From assembly GCA_938040095.1 (NCBI GenBank), contig CALHXF010000108.1, positions 1 to 35,843 of the forward strand: a DNA stretch of 35,843 nt. Direction: 5' to 3'. The DNA comes from an uncultured Caulobacterales bacterium. GTDB taxonomy: Bacteria; Pseudomonadota; Alphaproteobacteria; Caulobacterales; Maricaulaceae. The translations under genes and the position numbers were made by a program. Positions 8,113-15,202 of this stretch are shown piece after piece (the stretch's first letter is position 1; each line of letters starts with the position of its first letter). Under the pieces are notes generated by a model, which made no database searches, was not told where the DNA came from, and saw only the letters and a list, made by a program, of their open reading frames with translations.

Positions 8113-8147
8113 ATTGTTATCATCGATGTGGAGGCGATGATAACAAT
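8113..8147. promoter_or_regulatory. Perfect 13-bp inverted repeat, likely MarR operator
   Basis: ATTGTTATCATCG (8113-8125) is matched exactly by CGATGATAACAAT (8135-8147), with a 9-base spacer. It ends 11 bases before the marR-type start codon. A dimeric MarR protein binding its own promoter is the simplest reading; an mRNA hairpin next to the ribosome-binding site is the alternative. Confidence 0.65.
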
Positions 8148-8279
8148 GGAGACTGCACATAAGTCACACTGAAAGACAACCCTAGAGTCATAGGGGCAAT
8201 GCGATAGAGGGACGCAGACAAAATTTGCAAACTTAAACTGGATACACATCAAATTTATGCGGTATTCTTAGGCGAATAC

Positions 8280-8331
8280 TGAGTGTCTTAAAATCGCTCC
8301 AAGTAAGACATTGGGCTAATGTCCGTTTTTA
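8280..8331 (+). repeat. Dispersed repeat, copy B
   Basis: Partner of the copy at 6022-6079. The shared parts are the start TGAGTGTCTYAAA(A)TCGCYC and, further on, GCTAAWGTCCGNNTTTA. In both copies an ACCCC-rich stretch follows. The two copies are in the same orientation and enclose 2.2 kb with both regulators. Confidence 0.55.
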
Positions 8332-8518
8332 CGTCACCCCCTTGCGCTGGGTATGTGCGCCGTGTCGAACAACCGTTCCAATTATTGCTTTTTTTAACGA
8401 CGACTGACGTTGACGAGGGTCGAGGTGTTCCCATTTTCAAACTCAATCCCCGTTTAAAGGGTGTTAAAGCGAAACTTAGATGAAATAATTTCACACGGTC
8501 TTTCCAGAAAAATTCGTT

Positions 8519-8908
8519 CTACCCTAACAACTTCGTTGTACGGCGCATCTCTGAAATAGGTTCCCCGAACTTTTTTTGGGCACGATGCGTCCCCGCACTC
8601 AAAACCTGTGATAACTTACACGGGTTCTTTCGGACAGGGGACAGGGTAGCGCTCTCTATCTCGTCCGGAGGACGGTGGGTCTGAGCGTTGGGTGGTGAGA
8701 CATCTGGAGGTGCCGGGACTTTAGGAGTGAGAGCCGATAGGTGCAATTTTTGTTCACAAAAAATACACGAGTCAGTCCAAGTGTGCCAACTGCGGGGTTT
8801 ATGACTGGCCGCTTCTTCAAAAACCATTGCCGCGTGGCAGTTTGTTGGACTTACACCCCAATAAACACGGCCTTTGCGTAAAACATATTTATCTATTCTG
8901 GTCTCCAT
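8519..8908 (-). CDS. Hypothetical protein, doubtful
   Basis: This ORF does not overlap any other gene. From the ATG at 8908 (a GTG at 8923 is also possible) it encodes about 129 residues. The first 55 look protein-like (RIDKYVLRKGRVYWGVSP...WHTWTDSCIFCEQKLHL) and include a CxxC pair that could bind metal. The rest is Pro/Ser/Thr-rich and of low complexity (VPAPPDVSPPNAQTHRPP). No clear ribosome-binding site precedes either start. I do not recognise a family; it may be a chance ORF or a fragment. Confidence 0.3.
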   Translation of the reverse strand: METRIDKYVLRKGRVYWGVSPTNCHAAMVFEEAASHKPRSWHTWTDSCIFCEQKLHLSALTPKVPAPPDVSPPNAQTHRPPDEIESATLSPVRKNPCKLSQVLSAGTHRAQKKFGEPISEMRRTTKLLG

Positions 8909-9027
8909 CGCGGAGGTCACCACGCGGGCCGTCCCCTTTTAAGGATAAACCCAAGCTTCGGCAGCAATTCAAATTGAAACCAAAGTTTCAACGGAGGCTG
9001 TGAGCCTAACCGCGTGAAAGACACTCA

Positions 9028-9498
9028 ATGCCCCGCATCATCCATCGCTCTTCTAAACCCGACACCCGTTCCACATTTGATGAATTACGAAATCTTCGCC
9101 TCGCGCTGCAAGTGCGGGCGGAACAAGTTAAACTGCGCCGTTTGGAATGGGACACGCAAAGCCTTGCACTGCCTCATATCACGCCGATGCCAGGGGATGG
9201 TCCATTGCAAGTTCGAAAGCCCATGACCCATGGTGATTTACCCGCCCCGCATCCGCCCGTTGAACGGCCCAAATTCGAAGCGGGCACACCGCATGATTTG
9301 ATCCAAACAATGATGGATATATATCTGGATCAGCTGCGGGATGAACAGGACCGCAATCCCTATAATAAACTCGCCTCAATCTCTGCGCAGACCGCGAAAA
9401 TGAAGAAACAAGATCGCGATGATGACCGCCGCGAGAGAGTTCGTGATCGGGAGCGCGCACAAAGGGCCAAAGCCCGCGTAGTAGAGGACAAGCCGTAG
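9028..9498 (+). CDS. Hypothetical charged protein
   Basis: This 156-residue protein is not recognised. It has a possible helix at about 18-45 rich in Leu, Arg and Glu (DELRNLRLALQVRAEQVKLRR), a proline-rich middle (about 66-85), a helix with LIQTMMDIYLDQLRDEQDR, and a strongly charged, probably coiled-coil C terminus (KQDRDDDRRERVRDRERAQ). There is no signal peptide or membrane helix, so it is likely cytoplasmic. The ribosome site is weak (GAAAGA 8 bases before ATG). It converges on rplI with a strong terminator in between. Codon pattern matches the neighbouring housekeeping genes, which favours a real gene. Confidence 0.6.
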   Translation: MPRIIHRSSKPDTRSTFDELRNLRLALQVRAEQVKLRRLEWDTQSLALPHITPMPGDGPLQVRKPMTHGDLPAPHPPVERPKFEAGTPHDLIQTMMDIYLDQLRDEQDRNPYNKLASISAQTAKMKKQDRDDDRRERVRDRERAQRAKARVVEDKP

Positions 9499-9585
9499 CA
9501 TCGTGTTTCATATCTGGGCATGTTATATTCGGAGAGAGGTTTGATGCGCCGTCTGGGGTTGGTGTTATGCCGTGCCCATACCCCA

Positions 9586-9623
9586 ATAAAAAACCCCGCC
9601 TCGCGAAAGACGCGAAGCGGGGT
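9586..9623 (-). terminator. Terminator of the rpsF-rpsR-rplI operon
   Basis: A long GC-rich inverted repeat at 9593-9623 (ACCCCGC..CGCG with CGCG..GCGGGGT) has six A's plus AAT on its left side, which read as a T tract on the minus strand. It lies 40 bases past the rplI stop. Confidence 0.88.
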
Positions 9624-9663
9624 CGAATTTAGAGCCGGTGTTACCCGACCTGCTATAGGGCGA

Positions 9664-10311
9664 TTAGGCCTCTGCAGCAGGGGCCGCGTCTTCAGCAGGT
9701 GCTGCTTCAGCCGCAGGCTTGTCATCGTCAAAGCTACGACGGTCGTCGCCGTCTTCAGACATGGACACAGCATTTGCAGACCGCTCGCGGTTCGCTTCAG
9801 CAGTGTCAGCTTTTTCTTCAGCAAGAGCGATAGCAATAACGTCTTCGCCTTTGGCTTGACGTTCAGCTTCGTCTTCAGAACGAGCCACGTTGACTTGCAC
9901 GGAAACGATGACTTCAGGATGAAGCTTGACGTTTACATCATGCAGGCCAAGCGCTTTGATCGGGTTTTCCAACACGATCATGTTGCGCTTAACGCCTTTG
10001 TCTTCGAGGTGCTCAGCAACGTCGCGTGCAGAAACAGACCCGTAAAGGTTACCTGTGTCGCCAGCCTTGCGGATCAACGTTACGGAGGTTCCGTTCAGTT
10101 TTTCGCCATCAGACATAGCTTCTGTGCGGTTTTCAGCATTGCGCTGCTCAAGATACTCACGCTCAGCTTCGAAGCGGGCGAGGTTAGCTTTTGTTGCGCG
10201 AAGGGCTTTTTCTTGCGGAAGCAAGAAGTTGCGGCCAAAACCTGGTTTGACGTTAACAACGTCGCCCATGTTTCCAAGACGTTCGATACGTTCGAGTAGG
10301 ATCACTTCCAT
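9664..10311 (-). CDS. rplI: 50S ribosomal protein L9, with long acidic C-terminal extension
   Basis: Residues 1-150 match L9: the N-terminal RNA-binding domain [19 protein letters not shown] with [17 protein letters not shown], the long connecting helix (about 40-75), and the C-terminal domain ([19 protein letters not shown]...). L9 binds 23S rRNA at the base of the L1 stalk and helps keep the reading frame. At 215 residues it is about 65 longer than the usual 148-150; the extra tail is rich in Ala, Glu, Asp and Pro and ends in [13 protein letters not shown], so it is probably disordered. Third gene of the operon after rpsF and rpsR, 15 bases after rpsR. Confidence 0.95.
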   Translation of the reverse strand: MEVILLERIERLGNMGDVVNVKPGFGRNFLLPQEKALRATKANLARFEAEREYLEQRNAENRTEAMSDGEKLNGTSVTLIRKAGDTGNLYGSVSARDVAEHLEDKGVKRNMIVLENPIKALGLHDVNVKLHPEVIVSVQVNVARSEDEAERQAKGEDVIAIALAEEKADTAEANRERSANAVSMSEDGDDRRSFDDDKPAAEAAPAEDAAPAAEA

Positions 10312-10326
10312 TGTAAGTTTCCTTCC

Positions 10327-10590
10327 TTACTTAACTTCATAGGGCAGAAGGCCCAAGAAGCGTGCACGTTTGATGGCCTTGGCCAGCTGACGTTGTTTCT
10401 TATGTGTGACGGCTGTAATACGAGCCGGCGCGATTTTGCCTTTTTCAGACATGTAGCGCTGCAACATCTTTGGATCTTTATAATCGATCTTGATGCCATT
10501 GTCGCCAGAGAATGGGCAAACCTTACGACGACGGCGGAAGCCGGAGCGGGAAGGTAGGTTCTCAATTTTGATGGAGTCTTTTGCGGCCAT
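10327..10590 (-). CDS. rpsR: 30S ribosomal protein S18
   Basis: This 87-residue protein carries S18 signatures: [21 protein letters not shown], then 'ILRRYISEKGKI'-like [19 protein letters not shown] and [22 protein letters not shown]18 pairs with S6 on the 30S platform. It starts 3 bases after the rpsF stop, so the two partners are made from one message. Confidence 0.97.
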   Translation of the reverse strand: MAAKDSIKIENLPSRSGFRRRRKVCPFSGDNGIKIDYKDPKMLQRYMSEKGKIAPARITAVTHKKQRQLAKAIKRARFLGLLPYEVK

Positions 10591-10593
10591 GAT

Positions 10594-10944
10594 CTAGTTC
10601 CGATCTCTACGCTTGCGCTCTTCGCGCTTCTTCAGGATTGGTGACGGGTCTTCATTGAACTCGTCGACACGGATGGACATATAACGAAGAATGTCTTCGC
10701 TGATGCGATGTGTACGTTCGATTTCATGGATGACGTCAGAATGTGCGTTCACTTTTAACAGTGAATAATGCGCCTTACGGTTCTTATTCATGCGGTAAGC
10801 AAGGTTACGGAGACCCCAATATTCAGCGCCTTCGACTGTGCCGCCCATATTTTCGATTTTGGTGGCTAGGTTTTGAACGAATTCTTCGACGGCGCTCGAA
10901 GATACGTCAGGTCGTGTGATCACGACATGCTCATAAAGAGACAT
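10594..10944 (-). CDS. rpsF: 30S ribosomal protein S6
   Basis: This 116-residue protein matches S6: MSLYEHVVITRPDVS, the central 'VEGAEYWGLRNLAYRMNKNRKAHYSLLKV' region (shown in part), and 'SEDILRYMSIRVDEF'. The C-terminal tail ends in the charged KKREERKRRDRN. S6 binds S18 in the small subunit. It is first in the operon and has a clear AAGGA ribosome site 8 bases before ATG. The leader (about 10945-11110) contains several hairpins that may serve autogenous control. Confidence 0.97.
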   Translation of the reverse strand: MSLYEHVVITRPDVSSSAVEEFVQNLATKIENMGGTVEGAEYWGLRNLAYRMNKNRKAHYSLLKVNAHSDVIHEIERTHRISEDILRYMSIRVDEFNEDPSPILKKREERKRRDRN

Positions 10945-11012
10945 TTAATAGTCCTTCAGACTAGGGATAACGGCAGATGCGCCCGAGAAGGTGGGGCAAT
11001 CATCTGATGGAT

Positions 11013-11039
11013 GGAGCAACTCGGATCATCCCGAACTCC
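11013..11039 (-). promoter_or_regulatory. Hairpin in the rpsF leader (possible S6:S18 autoregulation)
   Basis: In the rpsF 5' leader GGAG/CTCC (11013-11016 with 11036-11039) encloses TCGG/CCGA (11021-11024 with 11031-11034), separated by an asymmetric bulge. In many bacteria the S6:S18 complex binds a CCG-containing bulged hairpin before rpsF to repress its own synthesis. The position fits and a CCG is present, but the match to the described motif was not tested. Confidence 0.3.
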
Positions 11040-11110
11040 ACCGTTAGCCAGTGAAGAGGGCCGCATAGAGACATCGGGGTGAAATCACAAGCAGAAACTG
11101 CTGTGGATTG

Positions 11111-11152
11111 GAGGGACTGCGCGAGGCTTAAGGCCCCATGCGCGTCACCCTC
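11111..11152 (-). terminator. Compound hairpin after the coiled-coil gene
   Basis: GAGGG/CCCTC (11111-11115 with 11148-11152) encloses GCGC/GCGC (11119-11122 with 11140-11143), about 20 bases past the coiled-coil gene's stop codon on the minus strand. There is no T tract, so it may stabilise a 3' end or belong to the rpsF leader instead. Confidence 0.35.
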
Positions 11153-11170
11153 TAATCGTCGAGTTGTGAC

Positions 11171-12868
11171 TTAAGTAATGTCGTTCCGTAGGCCTAGGCG
11201 GAAGTCCATGATGCGGTCTTCGACATCTGACGTTGAAAGGTTGTCAAATTCATCAGGTTCACGCGGCTGAATGTCAGGCTGAGCCGCAGGTTCATTGGAC
11301 ATACGACGCGATTGGGACACTGAAAGCGCCGTTGCGACATCGCGGTAACGACGGTCGAAATCGGTCACATCTTGTTTGGTTTGTAGTAAGTCTGAGCTGG
11401 CTTGTTCCAACTGGAAAGCCTGTGTTTGGATGTAAGTTTCGAGGCGTTCGCGCTCGAGATCTTGAGCCGTTCTGATTTTCCGAAGTTCCTGCACGTCGCG
11501 GGCTGCGTTTTGAACAATTTCATCTTTGATTTGGAGTTGCTTGGAGAGCTGATCGACCTGCTGTTGTAAGGCCGTCATTTCATCTTCGCGGCTGATGATC
11601 GTGAATTCGGATTGGGTCTTAAAGGTTCGAATGTCCTCATGCATGCCCATCATTTCTGATTTCATAGCATTGTTCTGGGTTTGGGCTGTGGCGAGCGCTT
11701 TGCGCAATGCGTCAGCATCTTTCTCCGCTGACTCAGACTGATGACGGAAATCAGAGCAATCTTGTGCGAGGCTGTCTGCGATTTTCTTCGCTTCAATATA
11801 GGCCGAGTGCTTCCCGTCCGCGTCCCCAACAGCGTCGGCCAGGCGATCTCGAAGCACTTCATTTTCACGTCGTTCTACGTCTAAAGAGGTTTGCAAACGC
11901 TCAGAGCTCAGGGCGTTGCGATCAGAACTCTCGCGGCTCGCGGTCAGGGCGCGCTCATATTCCTGAAGGGATTTCTGTACGACCGCTAACTTGCCAACCG
12001 CGGTTTCATACACACGCGTTTTTTCTGCAAGGCGCGTTTCTTGATCTTTGAGGTCGGCCCGTAGGACTTCAATGTTCTGTCCAGTAACGTCAATTTCACG
12101 CTCTAACGTGCGGTTTCGCGCTTTAAGGCGGCGGTTTTCTGGCTCAAGCCGATTGAGCATGGAGAAGTCAACTTCTGCGCGTTCAACAAATTGAGTCAAG
12201 TTTTCGATACGCTGCTGCGCGCGACGGTAGAGTTCTTCGCCGCTTTGAATGTCGGCAGAAATGCGGGCCACGTCCAAACGCATCGCGCCAACATCTGCTC
12301 TGTCTGAACGACGCACAGGTGGCGGCGGTGGCGTGAAGTCTTCGGCGGAGCGTGTCGGTGCAGGACGCGCTGTTGCGGCAATCGGGGTTCTGACTTCCGG
12401 TTTTCTGGCTTCAGGCCTGATACGAGCTTCTACCGTTCTGTCCGAGAATGTTTCAGACGGTAACATAGCAGCAATGGGCGCCGGGGATATTGGTTCAGGC
12501 GCAGGCTCTGGGAAGGACATCTCTGGCGTGACGTCTAGGTAGGTTGAGTCTGCAGGCATATCGACTTTCAAATCGGATGCAAAAACAGCTGTATCCGTAT
12601 CGCGCAAGTCATGACCTCCAAATTCGGACGGCAGGATTTTGTTTGCTCGGAGAGATGTGTCTTCCCTAAAATCGGTCGATGTGGGCGCTGCGCGATCATC
12701 ACTGCGGGAGACAATAGGTGGGGTACCATCACTATCTGCGCGTTCGACTTTGGCGCTGACTAGGCGTTCTAGCTCATCCCATTTGGCTTGGTTTTCACTA
12801 TCAATGGCTTTGGCGCGTCGGTCTGCGCCCGTGTCTGCTTCTTGCTGTTTCTTGCGAAAAAACGCCAT
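11171..12868 (-). CDS. Large coiled-coil protein (filament-like, unknown role)
   Basis: From the ATG at 12868 the protein has 565 residues; a GTG three codons upstream is possible. It starts with a basic patch (MAFFRKKQQ), then about 180 residues of disordered Pro/Ala/Asp-rich sequence containing a PPPPP run-like FTPPPPPVRRSDR, then a nearly continuous heptad-rich coiled coil (about 195-530: LEPENRRLKARNRTLEREI, LRADLKDQETRLAEK, ALQQQVDQLSKQLQIKDEI). It ends in a conserved-looking short tail (VEDRIMDFRLGLRNDIT). There is no signal peptide or membrane helix. Architecture resembles bacterial intermediate-filament-like scaffolds such as crescentin, but I see no specific sequence signature, so this is analogy only. 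Its upstream region holds an exact CtrA consensus match and a GANTC site, suggesting cell-cycle control. Confidence 0.75.
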   Translation of the reverse strand: MAFFRKKQQEADTGADRRAKAIDSENQAKWDELERLVSAKVERADSDGTPPIVSRSDDRAAPTSTDFREDTSLRANKILPSEFGGHDLRDTDTAVFASDLKVDMPADSTYLDVTPEMSFPEPAPEPISPAPIAAMLPSETFSDRTVEARIRPEARKPEVRTPIAATARPAPTRSAEDFTPPPPPVRRSDRADVGAMRLDVARISADIQSGEELYRRAQQRIENLTQFVERAEVDFSMLNRLEPENRRLKARNRTLEREIDVTGQNIEVLRADLKDQETRLAEKTRVYETAVGKLAVVQKSLQEYERALTASRESSDRNALSSERLQTSLDVERRENEVLRDRLADAVGDADGKHSAYIEAKKIADSLAQDCSDFRHQSESAEKDADALRKALATAQTQNNAMKSEMMGMHEDIRTFKTQSEFTIISREDEMTALQQQVDQLSKQLQIKDEIVQNAARDVQELRKIRTAQDLERERLETYIQTQAFQLEQASSDLLQTKQDVTDFDRRYRDVATALSVSQSRRMSNEPAAQPDIQPREPDEFDNLSTSDVEDRIMDFRLGLRNDIT

Positions 12869-12881
12869 GCCAACCACTCTC

Positions 12882-12939
12882 GAATCAATTAACTACCCAG
12901 CTATACACAAGTAGTTAATCATAGTTAACGCGGATTTAA
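12882..12939 (-). promoter_or_regulatory. CtrA-box-like site, GANTC site and TAGTTAA repeats
   Basis: On the minus strand 12939-12924 reads TTAA-ATCCGCG-TTAAC, an exact match to the CtrA consensus TTAA-N7-TTAAC. A further TTAA at 12915-12918 lies 6 bases from it. The motif TAGTTAA occurs three times (12889-12895 inverted, 12912-12918, 12922-12928), the first two forming a 9-bp inverted repeat ATTAACTAC/GTAGTTAAT (12888-12896 with 12911-12919). A GANTC (CcrM methylation) site is at 12882-12886. The site lies 56-71 bases upstream of the coiled-coil gene start and about 130 bases from fabD, so it could serve either. Confidence 0.55.
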
Positions 12940-13009
12940 TATGAGTGATCTGGCGGGAACTTCCTGCAGAGTTTTGATTTTTTGCAAACGGATTGATCTT
13001 CAAACGTGA

Positions 13010-13037
13010 TTGACCTCGCGTTAAGAAGGCCTAGCCT
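13010..13037 (+). promoter_or_regulatory. Candidate sigma-70-type promoter of fabD
   Basis: TTGACC (13010-13015) is followed after 16 bases by TAGCCT (13032-13037), 30 bases before the chosen fabD start. The -35 is good; the -10 is only moderate. Confidence 0.35.
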
Positions 13038-13067
13038 GCATTTAAAATGGTAAAAGAAGGACGCATT

Positions 13068-14030
13068 ATGTCGTTTGCATTCATCTTCCCTGGGCAGGGA
13101 AGTCAATTTATTGGAATGGGTCAGGCCTTGGCCGAGGCCTATCCAGCGGCGAAAGCTGTTTTTGAGGAAGTCGATTCGGCGCTTGAGCAGAAATTGTCTA
13201 CCCTCATGTGGTCGGGTGAAGCTGATGAATTGACGCTAACGGCCAACACGCAACCAGCGCTCATGGCATGTTCACTTGCCGCTATGAAGGCCTTGGACGC
13301 TGAATTTGGCATCAAGGTAACAGATGCGGCTTTTGTCGCAGGACATAGCTTGGGTGAATATTCCGCACTCGCGGCCGCCGAGTCGATCTCAATAACAGAT
13401 ACAGCGAAGCTTTTGCGGATACGGGGCGAGGCCATGCAGGCTTCTGTCCCTGTTGGCGCAGGTGCAATGGCTGCGTTGCTCGGCGCGAGTGTTGAGGATG
13501 CAGAAGCTGCCTGTGCTATCGGTTCAGAGGTCGGGATCGTTCAAATCGCGAATGATAATGCCACGGGGCAAATCGTACTTTCAGGTGAAAAAGCGGCCGT
13601 TGAAGCCGCCGCTCAAGCTGCACGTGACGCAGGCGTCAAGAAAGCAATGATGCTGAATGTCTCTGCGCCGTTCCATTGTGATATGATGAAGCATGCGGCG
13701 GATGCTATGGATATAGCGTTATGCGAGGCGACGATATTGCCACCGCTCGTGCCCGTCGTGAATAATATTCAAGCCCGCCCGATTACGGACCCCGATGACT
13801 TGCGTCAGGATCTTGTTAAACAAGTGACAGGCCGTGTGCGTTGGCGGGAAAGCATTGAGTGGATGACGAGCTCATCTGATCAAGGTGGCGGGAATATTGA
13901 CACATTCGCCGAACCGGGCTGCGGTAAAGTTTTGACCGTCATGCTACGCCGGATCGTCAAGGGCTTGAACGGCAACCAACTCGATACACCAGAGGCGCTC
14001 GAAGCCTTCGCAAAACTGATTAAAGGGTAA
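13068..14030 (+). CDS. fabD: Malonyl-CoA:ACP transacylase FabD
   Basis: This 320-residue enzyme loads malonyl groups onto acyl carrier protein. It begins MSFAFIFPGQGSQFIGMG, has the nucleophile-elbow serine in GHSLGEYSAL (about Ser94), the arginine-containing 'LLRIRGEAMQ' loop, and the catalytic histidine in 'VSAPFHCDMMK'. The ATG at 13068 is chosen over one seven codons upstream because AAGGA sits 8 bases before it and the protein then begins as in the family. It heads the fatty-acid operon; fabG begins 3 bases after the stop. Cytoplasmic. Confidence 0.97.
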   Translation: MSFAFIFPGQGSQFIGMGQALAEAYPAAKAVFEEVDSALEQKLSTLMWSGEADELTLTANTQPALMACSLAAMKALDAEFGIKVTDAAFVAGHSLGEYSALAAAESISITDTAKLLRIRGEAMQASVPVGAGAMAALLGASVEDAEAACAIGSEVGIVQIANDNATGQIVLSGEKAAVEAAAQAARDAGVKKAMMLNVSAPFHCDMMKHAADAMDIALCEATILPPLVPVVNNIQARPITDPDDLRQDLVKQVTGRVRWRESIEWMTSSSDQGGGNIDTFAEPGCGKVLTVMLRRIVKGLNGNQLDTPEALEAFAKLIKG

Positions 14031-14033
14031 ATC

Positions 14034-14774
14034 ATGTTCGATTTGACTGGAAAACGCGCACTTGTGACGGGTGCTACAGGTGGCTTAGGTGGCGAAATTG
14101 CGCGTTTGCTACATAAGCAAGGCGCCCACGTCGCACTCTCAGGTACACGTGCCGAAAAATTGGAAGCGCTTGCCGCCGAGTTAGGTGATCGTGTTGCCAT
14201 CACGCCTTGCAACCTTTCGGATGGTGACGCGGTTGATGCTTTGCCTAAGCAAGCCGCTGAAGCTTTGGGTGGACCGCTAGATATATTGATCGCCAATGCA
14301 GGCATCACGCGTGACGGATTATTGATGCGCATGAAACAAGATGACTTTGACGATGTCATAAAAGTCAATCTCGAGAGCTATTTCCGCCTCACCAAAGCTT
14401 GTTTGCGTCCAATGATGAAAGCACGTTCAGGCCGCATTATCGGCATCACATCAATTGTGGGTGTCACAGGTAATCCAGGGCAGACCAATTATGCAGCGTC
14501 TAAAGCGGGTATGATCGGTTTCTCTAAATCTTTGGCACAAGAAGTAGCCTCGCGCGGCATTACCGTGAACTGCATCGCACCTGGTTTTATCCGCTCACCT
14601 ATGACGGACGCGCTAAATGATGCGCAAAAAGAGGCGACATTAACCCGAATCCCCGCTGCAAAACTCGGCGAGGGTAGCGATATTGCTGCAGGTGCGCTTT
14701 ATTTGGCGTCTGATGAAGCGGCTTATGTGACAGGTCAAACCCTTCACATTAATGGCGGTATGACTATGATTTAA
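14034..14774 (+). CDS. fabG: 3-oxoacyl-ACP reductase FabG
   Basis: This 246-residue short-chain dehydrogenase reduces 3-oxoacyl-ACP with NADPH. It shows TGATGGLGGEIARLL (cofactor glycine motif, about 13-26), the NAGITRDGLLMRM segment with NAG, Ser in 'GITSIVGVTGNPGQ', and the catalytic pair YAASK (about 152-156), followed by the FabG-typical 'VNCIAPGFIRSPMTD' and the C-terminal 'TGQTLHINGGMTMI'. Length is normal for the family. It is cotranscribed with fabD (3-base gap), while a 179-base gap separates it from acpP. Confidence 0.97.
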   Translation: MFDLTGKRALVTGATGGLGGEIARLLHKQGAHVALSGTRAEKLEALAAELGDRVAITPCNLSDGDAVDALPKQAAEALGGPLDILIANAGITRDGLLMRMKQDDFDDVIKVNLESYFRLTKACLRPMMKARSGRIIGITSIVGVTGNPGQTNYAASKAGMIGFSKSLAQEVASRGITVNCIAPGFIRSPMTDALNDAQKEATLTRIPAAKLGEGSDIAAGALYLASDEAAYVTGQTLHINGGMTMI

Positions 14775-14953
14775 TTGTCGTTTTATGCGCAGGTCCGCAT
14801 CTGTGGCCTGCGTGTTAAACCTCTAGGCACGTCACATTCCCTATGCTAGATCGCCCTCAACAGGGCATGGGGGTTGAAATCGGGGCAGATTGTCCCATCT
14901 CTTGCCGGTAACCGCCGAAAACTGATTATTCGGCAATGTCTAAAGGAATACAT
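14775..14953. promoter_or_regulatory. fabG-acpP spacer with hairpins
   Basis: The spacer holds an inverted repeat at 14788-14812 (CGCAGG/CCTGCG with extra GC pairs inside) and a short GCCCT/AGGGC hairpin at 14853-14866. These may attenuate fabDG transcription or lie in the leader of a separate, stronger acpP transcript, since acyl carrier protein is needed in excess. No clear -35/-10 pair was found. Confidence 0.3.
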
Positions 14954-15190
14954 ATGTCAGACGTACTCGAACGCGTAAAAAAGATGGTTGTTGAGCATCT
15001 TGACGCTGAAGAAGCCAAAGTAACAGATAACGCACATTTCATTGATGATTTGGGCGCAGACTCACTTGATACAGTTGAGCTTGTTATGGCCTTCGAAGAA
15101 GAATTCGAAATCGAAATCCCTGATGATGCTGCTGAGCACATTCAGACGGTTGGTGATGCTGTTAAATTTATCTCCGAAAAAGTCGGCTAG
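14954..15190 (+). CDS. acpP: Acyl carrier protein
   Basis: This 78-residue acidic protein carries the phosphopantetheine attachment motif [18 protein letters not shown] (Ser about 37) and starts [17 protein letters not shown]. It carries growing acyl chains for FabD, FabF and FabG. The ATG at 14954 is chosen over an upstream in-frame start at 14936 because AAAGGAA lies just before it and the family starts here. fabF follows after 12 bases. Confidence 0.97.
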   Translation: MSDVLERVKKMVVEHLDAEEAKVTDNAHFIDDLGADSLDTVELVMAFEEEFEIEIPDDAAEHIQTVGDAVKFISEKVG

Positions 15191-15202
15191 GCTTAGTCTG
15201 CT

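Larger units (their letters stand above)
8148..9027. other. Gene-poor stretch upstream of the MarR-type gene
   Basis: About 880 bases hold only a doubtful minus-strand ORF (8519-8908), repeat copy B (8280-8331) and a small palindrome at 8974-8991 (TTGAAAC-CAAA-GTTTCAA). A hairpin at 8307-8323 (GACATT/AATGTC) followed by CG and five T's (8326-8330) looks like a plus-strand terminator but has no obvious upstream gene. No RNA gene was recognised. Confidence 0.5.

Noticed and set aside
8288-8494. 68-residue minus-strand ORF in the gene-poor stretch
   Set aside because: It overlaps repeat copy B, shows no ribosome-binding site and has a composition like translated non-coding DNA.
8974-8991. TTGAAAC-CAAA-GTTTCAA palindrome as an operator for the 9028 gene
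   Set aside because: Only 7 bp in AT-rich DNA, with no regulator or second copy to support it.
9520-10299. Long plus-strand ORF antisense to rplI
   Set aside because: It is an antisense shadow of rplI, with the Phe/Val/Cys-rich composition expected from a reversed coding strand.
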